Below are positions 27,978 to 36,584 of a stretch of 64,000 nucleotides of DNA, in pieces. The position numbers were made by a program, and so were the translations under genes. Where the stretch lies: positions 60,189-124,188 of the forward strand of contig NZ_JBHFEI010000013.1 in assembly GCF_041928815.1 (NCBI RefSeq). The letters run 5' to 3'. Under the pieces are notes generated by a model. The model was not told where the DNA came from. It did no database searches and worked only from the letters and a program-made list of their open reading frames with translations. The stretch's first letter is position 1; every line of letters begins with the position of its first letter. The DNA comes from JBHFEI01 sp041928815 (GTDB lineage Bacteria > Pseudomonadota > Alphaproteobacteria > Rhizobiales > Rhizobiaceae).

Positions 27978-28670
27978 ATGCCCACGCTCTATCACCACCC
28001 CATGTCGGCCGCGTCGCGATTCGTGCGGCTGATCCTCTCGGAATATGGTTACCAAACCGATCTCGCCGAGGAGATGCCATGGGAAAAGCGGCGGGAGTTT
28101 CTGGCGCTCAATCCGGCCGGCACGCTTCCCGTCTATGTCGACGACAGCCGGCGGGCGCTGTGCGGCGCCGCCGTCATTTCCGAATATCTCGATGAGACCA
28201 ACGGCGTGCTGAAGCGCGACCGGCGGCTGCTTGCGGAAGACCCGTTCCAACGCGCCGAGATCCGCCGGCTGACCGAATGGTTCCTGCACAAGATGGAGGC
28301 GGACGTGACCCGTCCGCTGGTGCGCGAGCGGATCTTCAAGCTGCAGATGACGGCCGAGCAGGGCGGCGGCGCGCCGGACTCGAAGATCCTGCGCACCTCG
28401 CGCGCCAATATCCGCCAGCACATGAAATATCTCGACTGGCTCGCCGGCTCGCGCAAGTGGCTTGCCGGCGACCGGCTCTCCTATGCCGACCTCGCCGCCG
28501 CCGGCGCGCTCTCCGTGCTCGACTATATGGGCGAGATCGACTGGGTCGAGGCGAGCCAGGTCAAGGACTGGTACCAACGGCTGAAATCCCGTCCCTCCTT
28601 CCGGCCGCTGCTCGCCGAACGGGTGCGCGGCGTCACGCCCGTGTCGCATTATGCGGACCTCGACTTCTGA
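27978..28670 (+). CDS. Glutathione S-transferase family protein
   Basis: A 230-aa cytosolic protein. The N-terminal thioredoxin-like domain (1–80) has LYHHPMSAASRFVRLILSEYG, NPAGTLPVYVDD (cis-Pro) and AVISEYLDE; the helical domain (about 90–225) has GDRLSYADLAAAGALSVLDYMG. No Shine-Dalgarno is evident before the ATG. It overlaps queG by 20 bases, pointing to translational coupling. Substrate unknown. Confidence 0.92.
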   Translation: MPTLYHHPMSAASRFVRLILSEYGYQTDLAEEMPWEKRREFLALNPAGTLPVYVDDSRRALCGAAVISEYLDETNGVLKRDRRLLAEDPFQRAEIRRLTEWFLHKMEADVTRPLVRERIFKLQMTAEQGGGAPDSKILRTSRANIRQHMKYLDWLAGSRKWLAGDRLSYADLAAAGALSVLDYMGEIDWVEASQVKDWYQRLKSRPSFRPLLAERVRGVTPVSHYADLDF

Positions 28671-29808
28671 GCGCGGCGATCCGGCGGCGCGACGGCGGGC
28701 GGCGCTGACCGCCTTCCTCAAGGCCGAGGCGCGCGACAAGGGGTTCGACGCCTGCGCCGTCACCACGCCGGATGCGATCCCGGAAGCCCCAGGCCGGCTC
28801 AGGGCCTTTCTCGACGCCGGCCATCATGGCAGCATGGGCTGGATGGCGGACACCGCCGCGCGCCGTGCCGATCCCGCGACGCTCTGGAGCGGCGTGCGCG
28901 CGATCGCGGTGTTCACGATGAATTACGGGCCCGAGGAGGATCCGCGCGCCGTTCTTTCCTTGCCCGACCGGGGGGCGATTTCCGTCTATGCCCGCAACCG
29001 CGACTATCATGACGTGATCAAGGGACGGCTGAAGGAGGTCGCGACCCGTTTCGCCGCGCGTTCGGGCGAAGAGGTCAAGGTCTTCGTCGACACGGCGCCG
29101 GTGATGGAAAAGCCGCTTGCCGCCTCGGCCGGCCTCGGCTGGCAGGGCAAGCACACCAATCTCGTCAGCCGCGACCACGGCTCCTGGCTGTTCCTCGGCT
29201 CGATGTTCACCGCCGCCGAACTCGATCCGGACGCTCCGGAGGCGGATCATTGCGGCTCCTGCAGCGCCTGCCTTTCGGCCTGCCCGACCGATGCCTTCCC
29301 GGCGCCCTACCGGATCGACGCGCGCCGCTGCATCTCCTATCTCACCATCGAGCACAAGGGCCGCATCGACCCGGAATTTCGCCCGCGGATCGGCAACCGC
29401 ATCTATGGCTGCGACGACTGCCTCGCCGCCTGCCCGTGGAACAAGTTCGCGCAGTCAGCCTCCGAGATCCGCCTGAAGGCGCGCGACGACCTGAACGCGC
29501 CGCCGCTCGCCTTCCTTCTCGGCCTCGACGATGCCGGATTTCGCAGCTATTTCAGCGGCTCGCCGATCAAGCGGATCGGCCGCGACCGTTTCGTGCGCAA
29601 CGTGCTGATCGCCGCCGGCAATTCCGGTGACCCGTCGCTCGCGCCGCTCTGCGCCGGTCTCTGTCGCGACGGCGCACCGGTGGTGCGCGCCATGGCCGTC
29701 TGGGCGGCGCGCCGGCTGATGGACGCCGACGCCTTTGCCGCGCTGAAGACACGGTGCAGGGACGAGAGCGACGACGACGTGCTTCTCGAATGGAAGGATG
29801 GCTGCTGA
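28651..29808 (+). CDS. queG: Epoxyqueuosine reductase
   Basis: The cobalamin- and Fe-S-dependent enzyme that reduces epoxyqueuosine to queuosine in tRNA. At 385 aa it has the QueG-specific QGKHTNLVSRDHGSWLFLG, two [4Fe-4S] motifs (CGSCSACLSACPTDAF and CDDCLAACPW), and a C-terminal HEAT-like part. It starts inside the GST gene and ends one base into the next gene (TGATG), so three genes form a tight operon. Confidence 0.97.
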   Translation: MRTSTSERGDPAARRRAALTAFLKAEARDKGFDACAVTTPDAIPEAPGRLRAFLDAGHHGSMGWMADTAARRADPATLWSGVRAIAVFTMNYGPEEDPRAVLSLPDRGAISVYARNRDYHDVIKGRLKEVATRFAARSGEEVKVFVDTAPVMEKPLAASAGLGWQGKHTNLVSRDHGSWLFLGSMFTAAELDPDAPEADHCGSCSACLSACPTDAFPAPYRIDARRCISYLTIEHKGRIDPEFRPRIGNRIYGCDDCLAACPWNKFAQSASEIRLKARDDLNAPPLAFLLGLDDAGFRSYFSGSPIKRIGRDRFVRNVLIAAGNSGDPSLAPLCAGLCRDGAPVVRAMAVWAARRLMDADAFAALKTRCRDESDDDVLLEWKDGC

Positions 29809-30680
29809 TGCATGTTCTCATTCTCGGCGCCGGGTTTTCCGGCCAGGCGATCGCAACGGCGATGATGCGCCGCGCGCACTCCGTTACCGGCACGACGCGC
29901 GCCGCGACGAAGAGGGAGGCGCTCGAGGCGCTCGGCATCAGGCCGCTGATCTTCGACGGCGAGACGATCGGCCCGGAGCTTGCCGAGGCGATGGCGCGCA
30001 CGACCCATCTCGTCCAGTCGATCGCACCGGGTGCAGCCGGGGATCCGCTGTTTCGCGCGGACAGGCCGCCGCTTGCGGCGATGATGCCGAACCTCGCCTG
30101 GGCCGGCTATCTGTCGACGGTCGGCGTCTATGGCGACCATGACGGCGCCTGGGTCGACGAGGACACGCCATGCCGGCCCGCCTCGACACGCTCGCTCGAA
30201 CGCATCGCGGCCGAGGATGCCTGGCTCGGCTTTTCCAGGGAGAGCGGCATCCCCGTCGCCGTGCTGCGCCTCTCGGGCATCTACGGACCCGGCCGCAACG
30301 CGCTGTGCAACCTCGCCGAGGGCACCGCGCGCCGGCTGGTGAAACCCGGCCAGGTCTTCAATCGCATCCGTGTTGAGGATATCGGCGCGGTCACCGATTT
30401 TCTCGCGGCCCGCGGGCTCGGCGGCGTCTACAACGTCACCGACGACTCCCCCGGCCCGCCTCAGGACGTCGTCGCCTATGCGGCGGATCTGATGGGCGTC
30501 GAGAGACCGCCGGCAATCGCCTTCGAGAACGCCGTCCTCTCCGAAATGGCCCGCTCCTTCTACGGCGAGAACAAGCGGGTCTCGAACGCGCGGCTGCGCG
30601 GGCTGGGTTTCACCTTCCGCTTCCCCGACTACCGCATGTCGCTCGAAGACCTCTGGCGAACCGGCCGCTGGAGCGGCTGA
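29808..30680 (+). CDS. SDR-family NAD(P)-dependent oxidoreductase (YeeZ-like)
   Basis: A 290-aa extended short-chain dehydrogenase. The N-terminal Rossmann motif is LILGAGFSGQAIATAM; YLSTVGVYGDHDGAWVDE and VLRLSGIYGPGRNAL follow the epimerase pattern. The usual Tyr-x3-Lys is not evident, as in the YeeZ-type group. ATG 29808 overlaps the queG stop. Function unknown; the operon context (GST, queG) gives no clear pathway. Confidence 0.87.
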   Translation: MHVLILGAGFSGQAIATAMMRRAHSVTGTTRAATKREALEALGIRPLIFDGETIGPELAEAMARTTHLVQSIAPGAAGDPLFRADRPPLAAMMPNLAWAGYLSTVGVYGDHDGAWVDEDTPCRPASTRSLERIAAEDAWLGFSRESGIPVAVLRLSGIYGPGRNALCNLAEGTARRLVKPGQVFNRIRVEDIGAVTDFLAARGLGGVYNVTDDSPGPPQDVVAYAADLMGVERPPAIAFENAVLSEMARSFYGENKRVSNARLRGLGFTFRFPDYRMSLEDLWRTGRWSG

Positions 30681-31081
30681 AACCCGGAGCCACCGTCCCG
30701 GGAACGGTTGAGGCCCTCGCGCGGCGGCTGTACCTGCACTCATTCGTTTGGTGAACTTCGTTCAGTTTTACAGCGAAATCATCGTCAGCCGCGGCCTTCG
30801 GGCGGGAAAACGGGGTGGCGAAGGTCCCTGCCGGCAGAAGCTTCCCCGTCCTGCCTGCGATTTTCCACACGCATTGCGCGAAACATCGATTTGTTCCGTG
30901 CCGATTCCGTTCTCTCTCCGCATATTTCAAAATTTTCAAATACAATTTTTCAGATTGCAATCCTGTTTTTTCAACCGACGCGTCAGCGTGCCATTCCCCT
31001 CGATTTTCGTGATGTTTTCAGTCCTCTGCGCACGTACCTCAAATATCATTCAAATTTAAACAGGTTTAGGGCGCAGCATTT
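30681..31081. other. AT-rich intergenic stretch, possible sRNA locus
   Basis: About 400 bases without a credible gene in a GC-rich chromosome; 30900–31070 is strikingly AT-rich with several T- and A-tracts. It ends in a textbook intrinsic terminator (31082–31115) placed 70 bases before rlpA. An unannotated small RNA, or a long rlpA leader with attenuation, would explain this. Short open frames here look like chance. Confidence 0.4.
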
Positions 31082-31115
31082 CCTTAACCGAAGATGAACG
31101 GTTGAGGCTTTTTTT
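31082..31115 (+). terminator. Rho-independent terminator upstream of rlpA
   Basis: A 9-bp stem (31082–31090 with 31099–31107, one G·U pair), an 8-base loop, and seven consecutive T (31109–31115). It lies about 400 bases after the preceding gene and 72 before rlpA, so it may end a small RNA or attenuate rlpA. Confidence 0.8.
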
Positions 31116-31186
31116 CGCCATGATTGCCCCGGCAAGCCCCGTCCCGCGCCGTTCAGGCGAGACTTACCAACAAGGGATCAGGCTTT

Positions 31187-31558
31187 TTGAAGAAATCGGG
31201 GCTTTCTACTGCGGTTGCTCTTGCCGCTCTCGTCACGGGCTCGTCGCTGTCCGCCATTCCGGAGGCACGGGCCGCACAGCAGGGATGCGGCGGGGCATCC
31301 TGGTACGCACTGACCTCCCGGACCGCGTCCGGCGAGCGCATGAACGCATCCAACCTGACGGCCGCCCATCGCAGCCTCAAATTCGGCACCCGGATCGAGG
31401 TGGTCAACAGGAACAACGGCCGCAGCGTCGTCGTCCGGGTCAACGACCGGGGGCCGTTCATCCGCGGCCGGGTCGTCGATCTGTCCAAGGCCGCGGCGAA
31501 CAGCATCGGCATGGTGCGCTCCGGCGTCGCCAATGTGTGCTACAAGGTCATCAGCTGA
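31187..31558 (+). CDS. rlpA: RlpA-type septal ring lytic transglycosylase family protein
   Basis: A 123-aa exported double-psi beta-barrel protein of the RlpA type, which cleaves naked peptidoglycan glycans. A TTG start at 31187 is chosen: AGGGATCAGG lies 4–13 bases upstream and a clean signal peptide follows (MKKSGLSTAVALAALVTGSS…ARA). The barrel has GGASWYALTSRTASGERMN, AAHRSLKFGTRIEVVN, VVRVNDRGPFIRGRVVDLSKAAA. No SPOR domain is present; it is short compared with E. coli RlpA, as in many rhizobial paralogues. Confidence 0.88.
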   Translation: MKKSGLSTAVALAALVTGSSLSAIPEARAAQQGCGGASWYALTSRTASGERMNASNLTAAHRSLKFGTRIEVVNRNNGRSVVVRVNDRGPFIRGRVVDLSKAAANSIGMVRSGVANVCYKVIS

Positions 31559-31644
31559 TCGCCCTCGGGTGCCGGCGCCGTGCGATACCGGCTTGCCCTT
31601 CCCGCCCGTGACCGCTACCACGCACCAAACGGACCGAGGTGGAC

Positions 31645-32934
31645 ATGCGACTGGGCGGACGGCTTTCCGGAGCCATTGACGTGATTGCCGATATCGAGGC
31701 GCGCCGGCGGCCTGTCGCCGATGCGCTGAAGGACTGGGGCCTGGCGCATCGTTTCGCCGGCTCCGGAGACCGTGCCGCCGTCGGCAACATCGTCTACGAC
31801 GCACTGCGCAAAAAACTGTCCCACGCCTTCGTGATGGACAGCGACACGCCGCTCGCCCTTGGCTATGCGGTGATGCTCCGGCAGTGGGGGATGATGGCGG
31901 AGGCGTTGTCGGCGGAATTTGCCGGCGACCGCTTCGCGCCCGAACCGCTGCCCGGGGCGATGGCGGCCGCCTCTGCCGAGCGCGATCTTTCCGCCGCCCC
32001 CCTGAACGTCCAGGGTGACATCCCGGACTGGATCGTGCCGTCGCTTGCCGGAAGCTTCGGCGACCGTGTGCTGGACGAGGCGCGCGCGCTGGCCGAACGG
32101 CCGACGCTCGACCTGCGCGCCAACACGCTGAAGGCGACGCGCGACAAGGTGCTGAAGGCGCTGGAGCGCAGCGGCGGGAAGCCCGCGCCGATCGCGCCGA
32201 ACGGCATCCGCATCCCCGCCGGCGAGGGTGCCTCGCGCCTGCCGAACGTAACGGCGGAACTCTCCTTCCAGAAGGGCTGGTTCGAGGTGCAGGACGAGGG
32301 CTCGCAGATCGTCGCCGATCTCGTCGCGCCGCGCGAGGGCGATCAGGTGCTCGACTATTGCGCCGGCGGTGGCGGCAAGACGCTCGCCATGGCGGCGGCG
32401 ATGGGCAACAAGGGCCAGGTCCATGCCTTCGACACCGACCGCAAGCGGCTCGCCCCGATCATCGAACGGCTGAAGCGCGCCGGCACGCGCAATGTGCAGG
32501 TGCACGATTCCGCAAAGGCGCTTGCGCCGCTTGCCGGCCGCTTCGACACCGTTCTCGTCGATGCGCCCTGCACCGGGACCGGCACCTGGCGCCGCCGGCC
32601 GGACACGAAATGGCGGCTGACGGAGAAGAACCTGCAGGAACGCATCGACCAGCAGCGCGAAGCGCTCGACGCGGCGAGCGGCTTCGTCCGGCCGGGCGGC
32701 ACGCTCGCCTATGTCACCTGCTCCATCCTGCCGGAGGAAAACGAGGAGCAGATCGCCGGTTTCCTCGCGCGCCATCCGGACTTCGCCGTGCTGCCGGCCG
32801 CCGACGACTGGCCGCGGCGTTTCGGCGCCGACGCCCCGCGTCCCCATGTCTCCGCCGGCGGCCTTCTGACGCTGACGCCGGCGCTGACCGGAACGGACGG
32901 CTTCTTCTTCGCCCGGCTGGCGCGGCGCGCCTGA
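31645..32934 (+). CDS. rsmB: 16S rRNA (cytosine967-C5)-methyltransferase
   Basis: Methylates C967 of 16S rRNA using SAM. The 429-aa protein has an N-terminal NusB-like RNA-binding part and a catalytic domain with the SAM motif LDYCAGGGGKTLAMA, VDAPCTGTGTWRRRPD (catalytic Cys) and YVTCSILPEENEEQI (second Cys). ATG 31645 is preferred over GTG 31639 since CGAGG lies 5–6 bases upstream. Confidence 0.93.
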   Translation: MRLGGRLSGAIDVIADIEARRRPVADALKDWGLAHRFAGSGDRAAVGNIVYDALRKKLSHAFVMDSDTPLALGYAVMLRQWGMMAEALSAEFAGDRFAPEPLPGAMAAASAERDLSAAPLNVQGDIPDWIVPSLAGSFGDRVLDEARALAERPTLDLRANTLKATRDKVLKALERSGGKPAPIAPNGIRIPAGEGASRLPNVTAELSFQKGWFEVQDEGSQIVADLVAPREGDQVLDYCAGGGGKTLAMAAAMGNKGQVHAFDTDRKRLAPIIERLKRAGTRNVQVHDSAKALAPLAGRFDTVLVDAPCTGTGTWRRRPDTKWRLTEKNLQERIDQQREALDAASGFVRPGGTLAYVTCSILPEENEEQIAGFLARHPDFAVLPAADDWPRRFGADAPRPHVSAGGLLTLTPALTGTDGFFFARLARRA

Positions 32935-32945
32935 CGCGCAGGCGG

Positions 32946-33449
32946 TCAGTCGATCCGGATCGGATATTGCTGGCGCGGCGGGATCGCGTGATGCAGCACG
33001 GCGATCGCCACCAGCAGCAGGCTGCCGCCGAGCACGACCTCGAACAGCACCGGCGCCTCGAATTGCGAGGCGACGGCGACGAGCGGCACGGCGCCGGCCG
33101 GCGGATGGGTGACGCGCAGGAAGAGCATCAGCCCGACCGCCACCCCGACGCCGATCGCGCCGGCGAGCCAGACGCCCGGCAGCGCATGGGCGGCGATGCT
33201 GCCGACGACGGCGGCGATCAGGTAGCCGCCGACGACGTTCGCCGGCTGCGACAGCGGGCTCTTCGGCTGGCCGAACAGCAGCACGGCGCTGGCGCCGAAC
33301 GGCGCGATCAGCATCGGCAGCCCGGTATAGACGGCGAGCAGGCCGACCGCGCTCAGGGCGAGGATCGCCCCGACAGCCGATTTTAGCGGATGATGCGCCA
33401 GGCCGCGGGGCTCGTGACGACGGACGTAGTGACGGAAATGGCGATGCAT
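32946..33449 (-). CDS. HPP-family membrane protein
   Basis: A 167-aa inner-membrane protein with four to five TM helices. The family motif THPPAGAVPL is present at about residue 115, and GASAVLLFGQPKSPLSQP matches the HPP pattern. Members have been linked to nitrite transport in plants and cyanobacteria, but bacterial function is uncertain. It is convergent with rsmB. Confidence 0.9.
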   Translation of the reverse strand: MHRHFRHYVRRHEPRGLAHHPLKSAVGAILALSAVGLLAVYTGLPMLIAPFGASAVLLFGQPKSPLSQPANVVGGYLIAAVVGSIAAHALPGVWLAGAIGVGVAVGLMLFLRVTHPPAGAVPLVAVASQFEAPVLFEVVLGGSLLLVAIAVLHHAIPPRQQYPIRID

Positions 33450-33597
33450 GGACGGCGACCGGATGACGGAAAGGCCGGAGGTATAACCGGATTTTCAGCC
33501 GTCGTAACGCATGAATTTTGACCCCGGCGCCGGATGCGGGAGCATAATTTTCCGCGCGGCCACCCCGCAGGCGAGGCCTTGGACGCTTCATCAGCAC

Positions 33598-33614
33598 TTT
33601 GTAATCGTTCAAAA
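33598..33614 (+). promoter_or_regulatory. Irr-like ICE box upstream of imelysin operon
   Basis: TTTGTAATCGTTCAAAA matches my recollection of the rhizobial iron-control element consensus (TTTRGAAYNRTTCYAAA) at 15 of 17 degenerate positions. It lies about 86 bases before the first imelysin gene, in a short AT-rich patch likely to hold the promoter. Irr regulation is inference. Confidence 0.5.
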
Positions 33615-33699
33615 CTATACTCTTTGACACCAGTTTCAATTTGCGCGATGACAGCCCGACGAACCAGAGCGGCGGCGGCGGCCGCCAGAGGAGAGGGTC

Positions 33700-34971
33700 A
33701 TGCGCATGAAATTGCTTCGCGGCGCCGTGGTGGCGCTGGCGGCGACGGTCAGCCTTCCGGCGCTGTCGTTTGCCGCGGTGACGGCGACGGAGGTGGTCGC
33801 CCATTACGTCGAGATCGGTCACGCCAAGTACGAGGACGCACTGACGACGGCAAAGGCGCTCGACGCGGCGATCGACGCGCTGATCGCCACTCCGAGCGCG
33901 ACGACGCTGGAAGCGGCGCGGACGGCATGGCTTGCCGCGCGCAACCCCTATCAGGAAACGGAAGCCTACCGCTTCGGCAATGCGGTGGTCGATGCCTGGG
34001 AAGGCAAGGTCAATGCTTGGCCGCTCGACGAGGGCCTGATCGACTATGTCGATCCGAGCTACGGCACGGAAAGCGACGAGAACGCGCTCTACACCGCCAA
34101 CGTCATCGCCAACCCGAAGATCACGGTGGACGGCGAGGCGATCGACGCTACGACGATCACGCCGGAGCTGATCGCGTCGCTGCGCGAGGCCGGCGGCATC
34201 GAGGCGAACGTGACGACCGGCTATCACGCGATCGAATTCCTGCTCTGGGGCCAGGACCTGAACGGCACGGGACCCGGCGCCGGCAACCGGCCCTACACCG
34301 ACTACGACACCCAGGCCTGCACGAACGGCAATTGCGACCGGCGCGCCGCCTACCTGAAATCGGCCTCGACGCTGCTCGTTGGCGATCTCGAGGAGATGGT
34401 GGCCGCCTGGGCGCCGGAGGGCGAGGCGGCGAAGGCGGTTCTCGCCGATCCGAAGGCCGGGCTCTCCGCCATGCTGACCGGCATGGGCTCGCTTTCCTAC
34501 GGCGAGCTTGCCGGCGAGCGGATGAAGCTCGGCCTGCTGCTGCACGATCCGGAAGAGGAGCATGACTGCTTCTCCGACAACACGCACAATTCGCACCTGC
34601 ACGACCAGATCGGCATCGAGACCGTCTATACCGGCAGCTACACCCGTACAGACGGCACGACGCTTTCGGGCCCGTCGCTCTCCGCGCTCGTCGCGGAAAA
34701 GGACAAGGCGCTCGACGCGGAACTGACGGCCAAGCTCGAAAAGACCACGGCGGCGATGCGGGCGATGGTCGAGCGGGCGAGGACGACGGAAGCCTACGAC
34801 CAGATGATCGGCGAGGGCAATGCCGAGGGCAACGCCATCGTGCAGGCGGCGATCGACGGGCTGATCGACCAGACCAAGTCGGTCGAGCGCGTCATTTCGT
34901 CCCTCGATCTCGGCACGATCGAGCTTGAAGGTTCCGACAGCCTTGATAATCCTGATGCCGTCTTCCAATAA
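33700..34971 (+). CDS. Imelysin-family (M75) iron-regulated periplasmic protein
   Basis: A 423-aa exported protein of the IrpA/imelysin family, tied to iron uptake. A signal peptide (MRMKLLRGAVVALAATVSLPALSFAA) is followed by two helical-bundle halves; the GxHxxE motif is at 174–179 (GYHAIEF), and RPYTDYDTQACTNGNCDRRAAYL plus HDPEEEHDCFSDNTHNSH, where His and Asp/Glu could bind metal. A strong Shine-Dalgarno (GAGGAGAGG) precedes ATG 33700. It is the first gene of a four-gene operon. Confidence 0.93.
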   Translation: MRMKLLRGAVVALAATVSLPALSFAAVTATEVVAHYVEIGHAKYEDALTTAKALDAAIDALIATPSATTLEAARTAWLAARNPYQETEAYRFGNAVVDAWEGKVNAWPLDEGLIDYVDPSYGTESDENALYTANVIANPKITVDGEAIDATTITPELIASLREAGGIEANVTTGYHAIEFLLWGQDLNGTGPGAGNRPYTDYDTQACTNGNCDRRAAYLKSASTLLVGDLEEMVAAWAPEGEAAKAVLADPKAGLSAMLTGMGSLSYGELAGERMKLGLLLHDPEEEHDCFSDNTHNSHLHDQIGIETVYTGSYTRTDGTTLSGPSLSALVAEKDKALDAELTAKLEKTTAAMRAMVERARTTEAYDQMIGEGNAEGNAIVQAAIDGLIDQTKSVERVISSLDLGTIELEGSDSLDNPDAVFQ

Positions 34972-35036
34972 GCGATGAAAGCACGCCGCCCGCGCCCGCC
35001 CTTCTTCAAGGGAGAGGCGGGCGGCGCGAAACGACC

Positions 35037-36584
35037 ATGACACGAACTGCCGTCGCCGGCCTGACTGCCCTCCTCCTCGGCATGGCGCTGACCGCGCTGG
35101 CCGCGGCGAGCGAACCGGTGCCGCCGGCAGGGGACCTGCCGTCCGAACGCACGGATCTCGACGGCAAGGACCTCGCCCGTGTCCGCAGCGTGACGAAGCC
35201 GACGGTGAACTTCACCAAGGCCGAGCGTTTCGAGGCGATGTCCGGCGGGGCCGCGACGACGCGGGCGACCGTCAATGCCGACGTCTTCTCGCAGTTTTCC
35301 GCCAATCTGACCTTCGCCGAGGAAGACGACTTCAAGCTCGGCAACGCGCTGTTCCGCAAGGTCTGGGTGTCGGCCCCGTCCTCGACCCAGGCCTCCGACG
35401 GTCTCGGGCCGCTGTTCAACTCCCGCGCCTGCCAGAACTGCCACCTGAAGGACGGGCGCGGACGGCCGCCGGAAGGCGCGGTCAACGAGGCGAACACGAT
35501 GTTCTTCCGCCTCGCCCGGCCGCCCCGGACCGACGCCGAGCGCGAGGCCGTCGCCGCCCACCGCCTGCCCAACCTGCCCGATCCCGTCTATGGAGGACAG
35601 TTGCAGGATCTCGCCGTCTCCGGCCTGAAGCCCGAAGGCAAGATGCGGATCACCTATACCGAGGAACAGGTGACGCTGCGCGGCGGCGAGACGGTGTCGC
35701 TGCGCCGCCCGGCCTATGGCGTCGACGGCCTCGCCTACGGGCCGCTCGATCCGGAGACGACGCTGTCGCCGCGGGTGACGCCGCAGATGATCGGCCTCGG
35801 CCTCGTCCAGGCGATCCACGAGGCCGACATCCTGGCAAATGCCGATCCGGACGACCGCGACGGCGACGGAATCAGCGGCAGGGCGCAGATCGCCCGCGAC
35901 CCGAAGACCGGAGCGCTCGTGCTCGGCCGCTTCGGCTGGAAGGCGCAGAACCCGTCGATCCGCGTGCAGACGGCGGACGCCTTTGCCGGCGACATCGGCA
36001 TCTCCACCCCGGACGCGCCGAGACCCCATGGCGACTGCACGGAGGCGCAGGCCGATTGCCTCGCGATGCCGACCGGCGTGCAGCCGCGCCTCGGCGACAC
36101 GGAAGCACCGGACCCGATCCTCGACCTCGTCACCTTCTATTCGGAAAACCTCGCCGTGCCCGCCCGGCGCGGCGCGGGCACGGCCGCGGTGCTCGCCGGC
36201 AAGAAGGTCTTCTACGAGAGCGGCTGCGTCACCTGCCACCGGCCGAAATTCGTCACCCGCCGCGACGCCGCCAATACGGCCCATGCCTTCCAGCTCATCT
36301 GGCCCTATTCCGATTTCCTGCTGCACGACATGGGCGAGGGCCTTGCCGACGGGCAGGCGGTCGGTGTCGCGACCGGGCGCGAATGGCGCACGCCGCCGCT
36401 CTGGGGCATCGGCCTGACGAAGACCGTCAGCAACCACACCTTCTTCCTTCACGACGGCCGCGCGCGCACGCTCACCGAGGCGATCCTCTGGCACGGCGGC
36501 GAGGCGGAAAAGGCGCGCAACACCTTCGCCGATCTGGACAAGCCGGACCGGGATGCCCTGATCACCTTCCTGGAGTCGCTCTGA
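35037..36584 (+). CDS. Di-haem oxidoreductase (DHOR-type c-type cytochrome)
   Basis: A 515-aa exported protein with two haem c motifs: CQNCH (132–136) and CVTCH (397–401). A signal peptide runs to about residue 24. The sequence GLGPLFNSRACQNCHLKDGRGRPP and the C-terminal RTPPLWGIGLTKTVSNHTFFLHDGRARTL fit the putative thiol/di-haem oxidoreductase family found beside imelysin genes in iron clusters. It overlaps the next imelysin by one base (TGATG). Electron transfer for iron acquisition is inferred. Confidence 0.92.
   Translation: MTRTAVAGLTALLLGMALTALAAASEPVPPAGDLPSERTDLDGKDLARVRSVTKPTVNFTKAERFEAMSGGAATTRATVNADVFSQFSANLTFAEEDDFKLGNALFRKVWVSAPSSTQASDGLGPLFNSRACQNCHLKDGRGRPPEGAVNEANTMFFRLARPPRTDAEREAVAAHRLPNLPDPVYGGQLQDLAVSGLKPEGKMRITYTEEQVTLRGGETVSLRRPAYGVDGLAYGPLDPETTLSPRVTPQMIGLGLVQAIHEADILANADPDDRDGDGISGRAQIARDPKTGALVLGRFGWKAQNPSIRVQTADAFAGDIGISTPDAPRPHGDCTEAQADCLAMPTGVQPRLGDTEAPDPILDLVTFYSENLAVPARRGAGTAAVLAGKKVFYESGCVTCHRPKFVTRRDAANTAHAFQLIWPYSDFLLHDMGEGLADGQAVGVATGREWRTPPLWGIGLTKTVSNHTFFLHDGRARTLTEAILWHGGEAEKARNTFADLDKPDRDALITFLESL

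Noticed and set aside
30708..31097. Small open frames in the AT-rich gap
   Set aside because: Several overlapping frames, none with a ribosome site, signal or recognisable domain; a non-coding RNA is more plausible.
31615..35043. 1142-aa minus-strand open frame
   Set aside because: Antisense shadow of rsmB and the imelysin gene, with no domain or signal.
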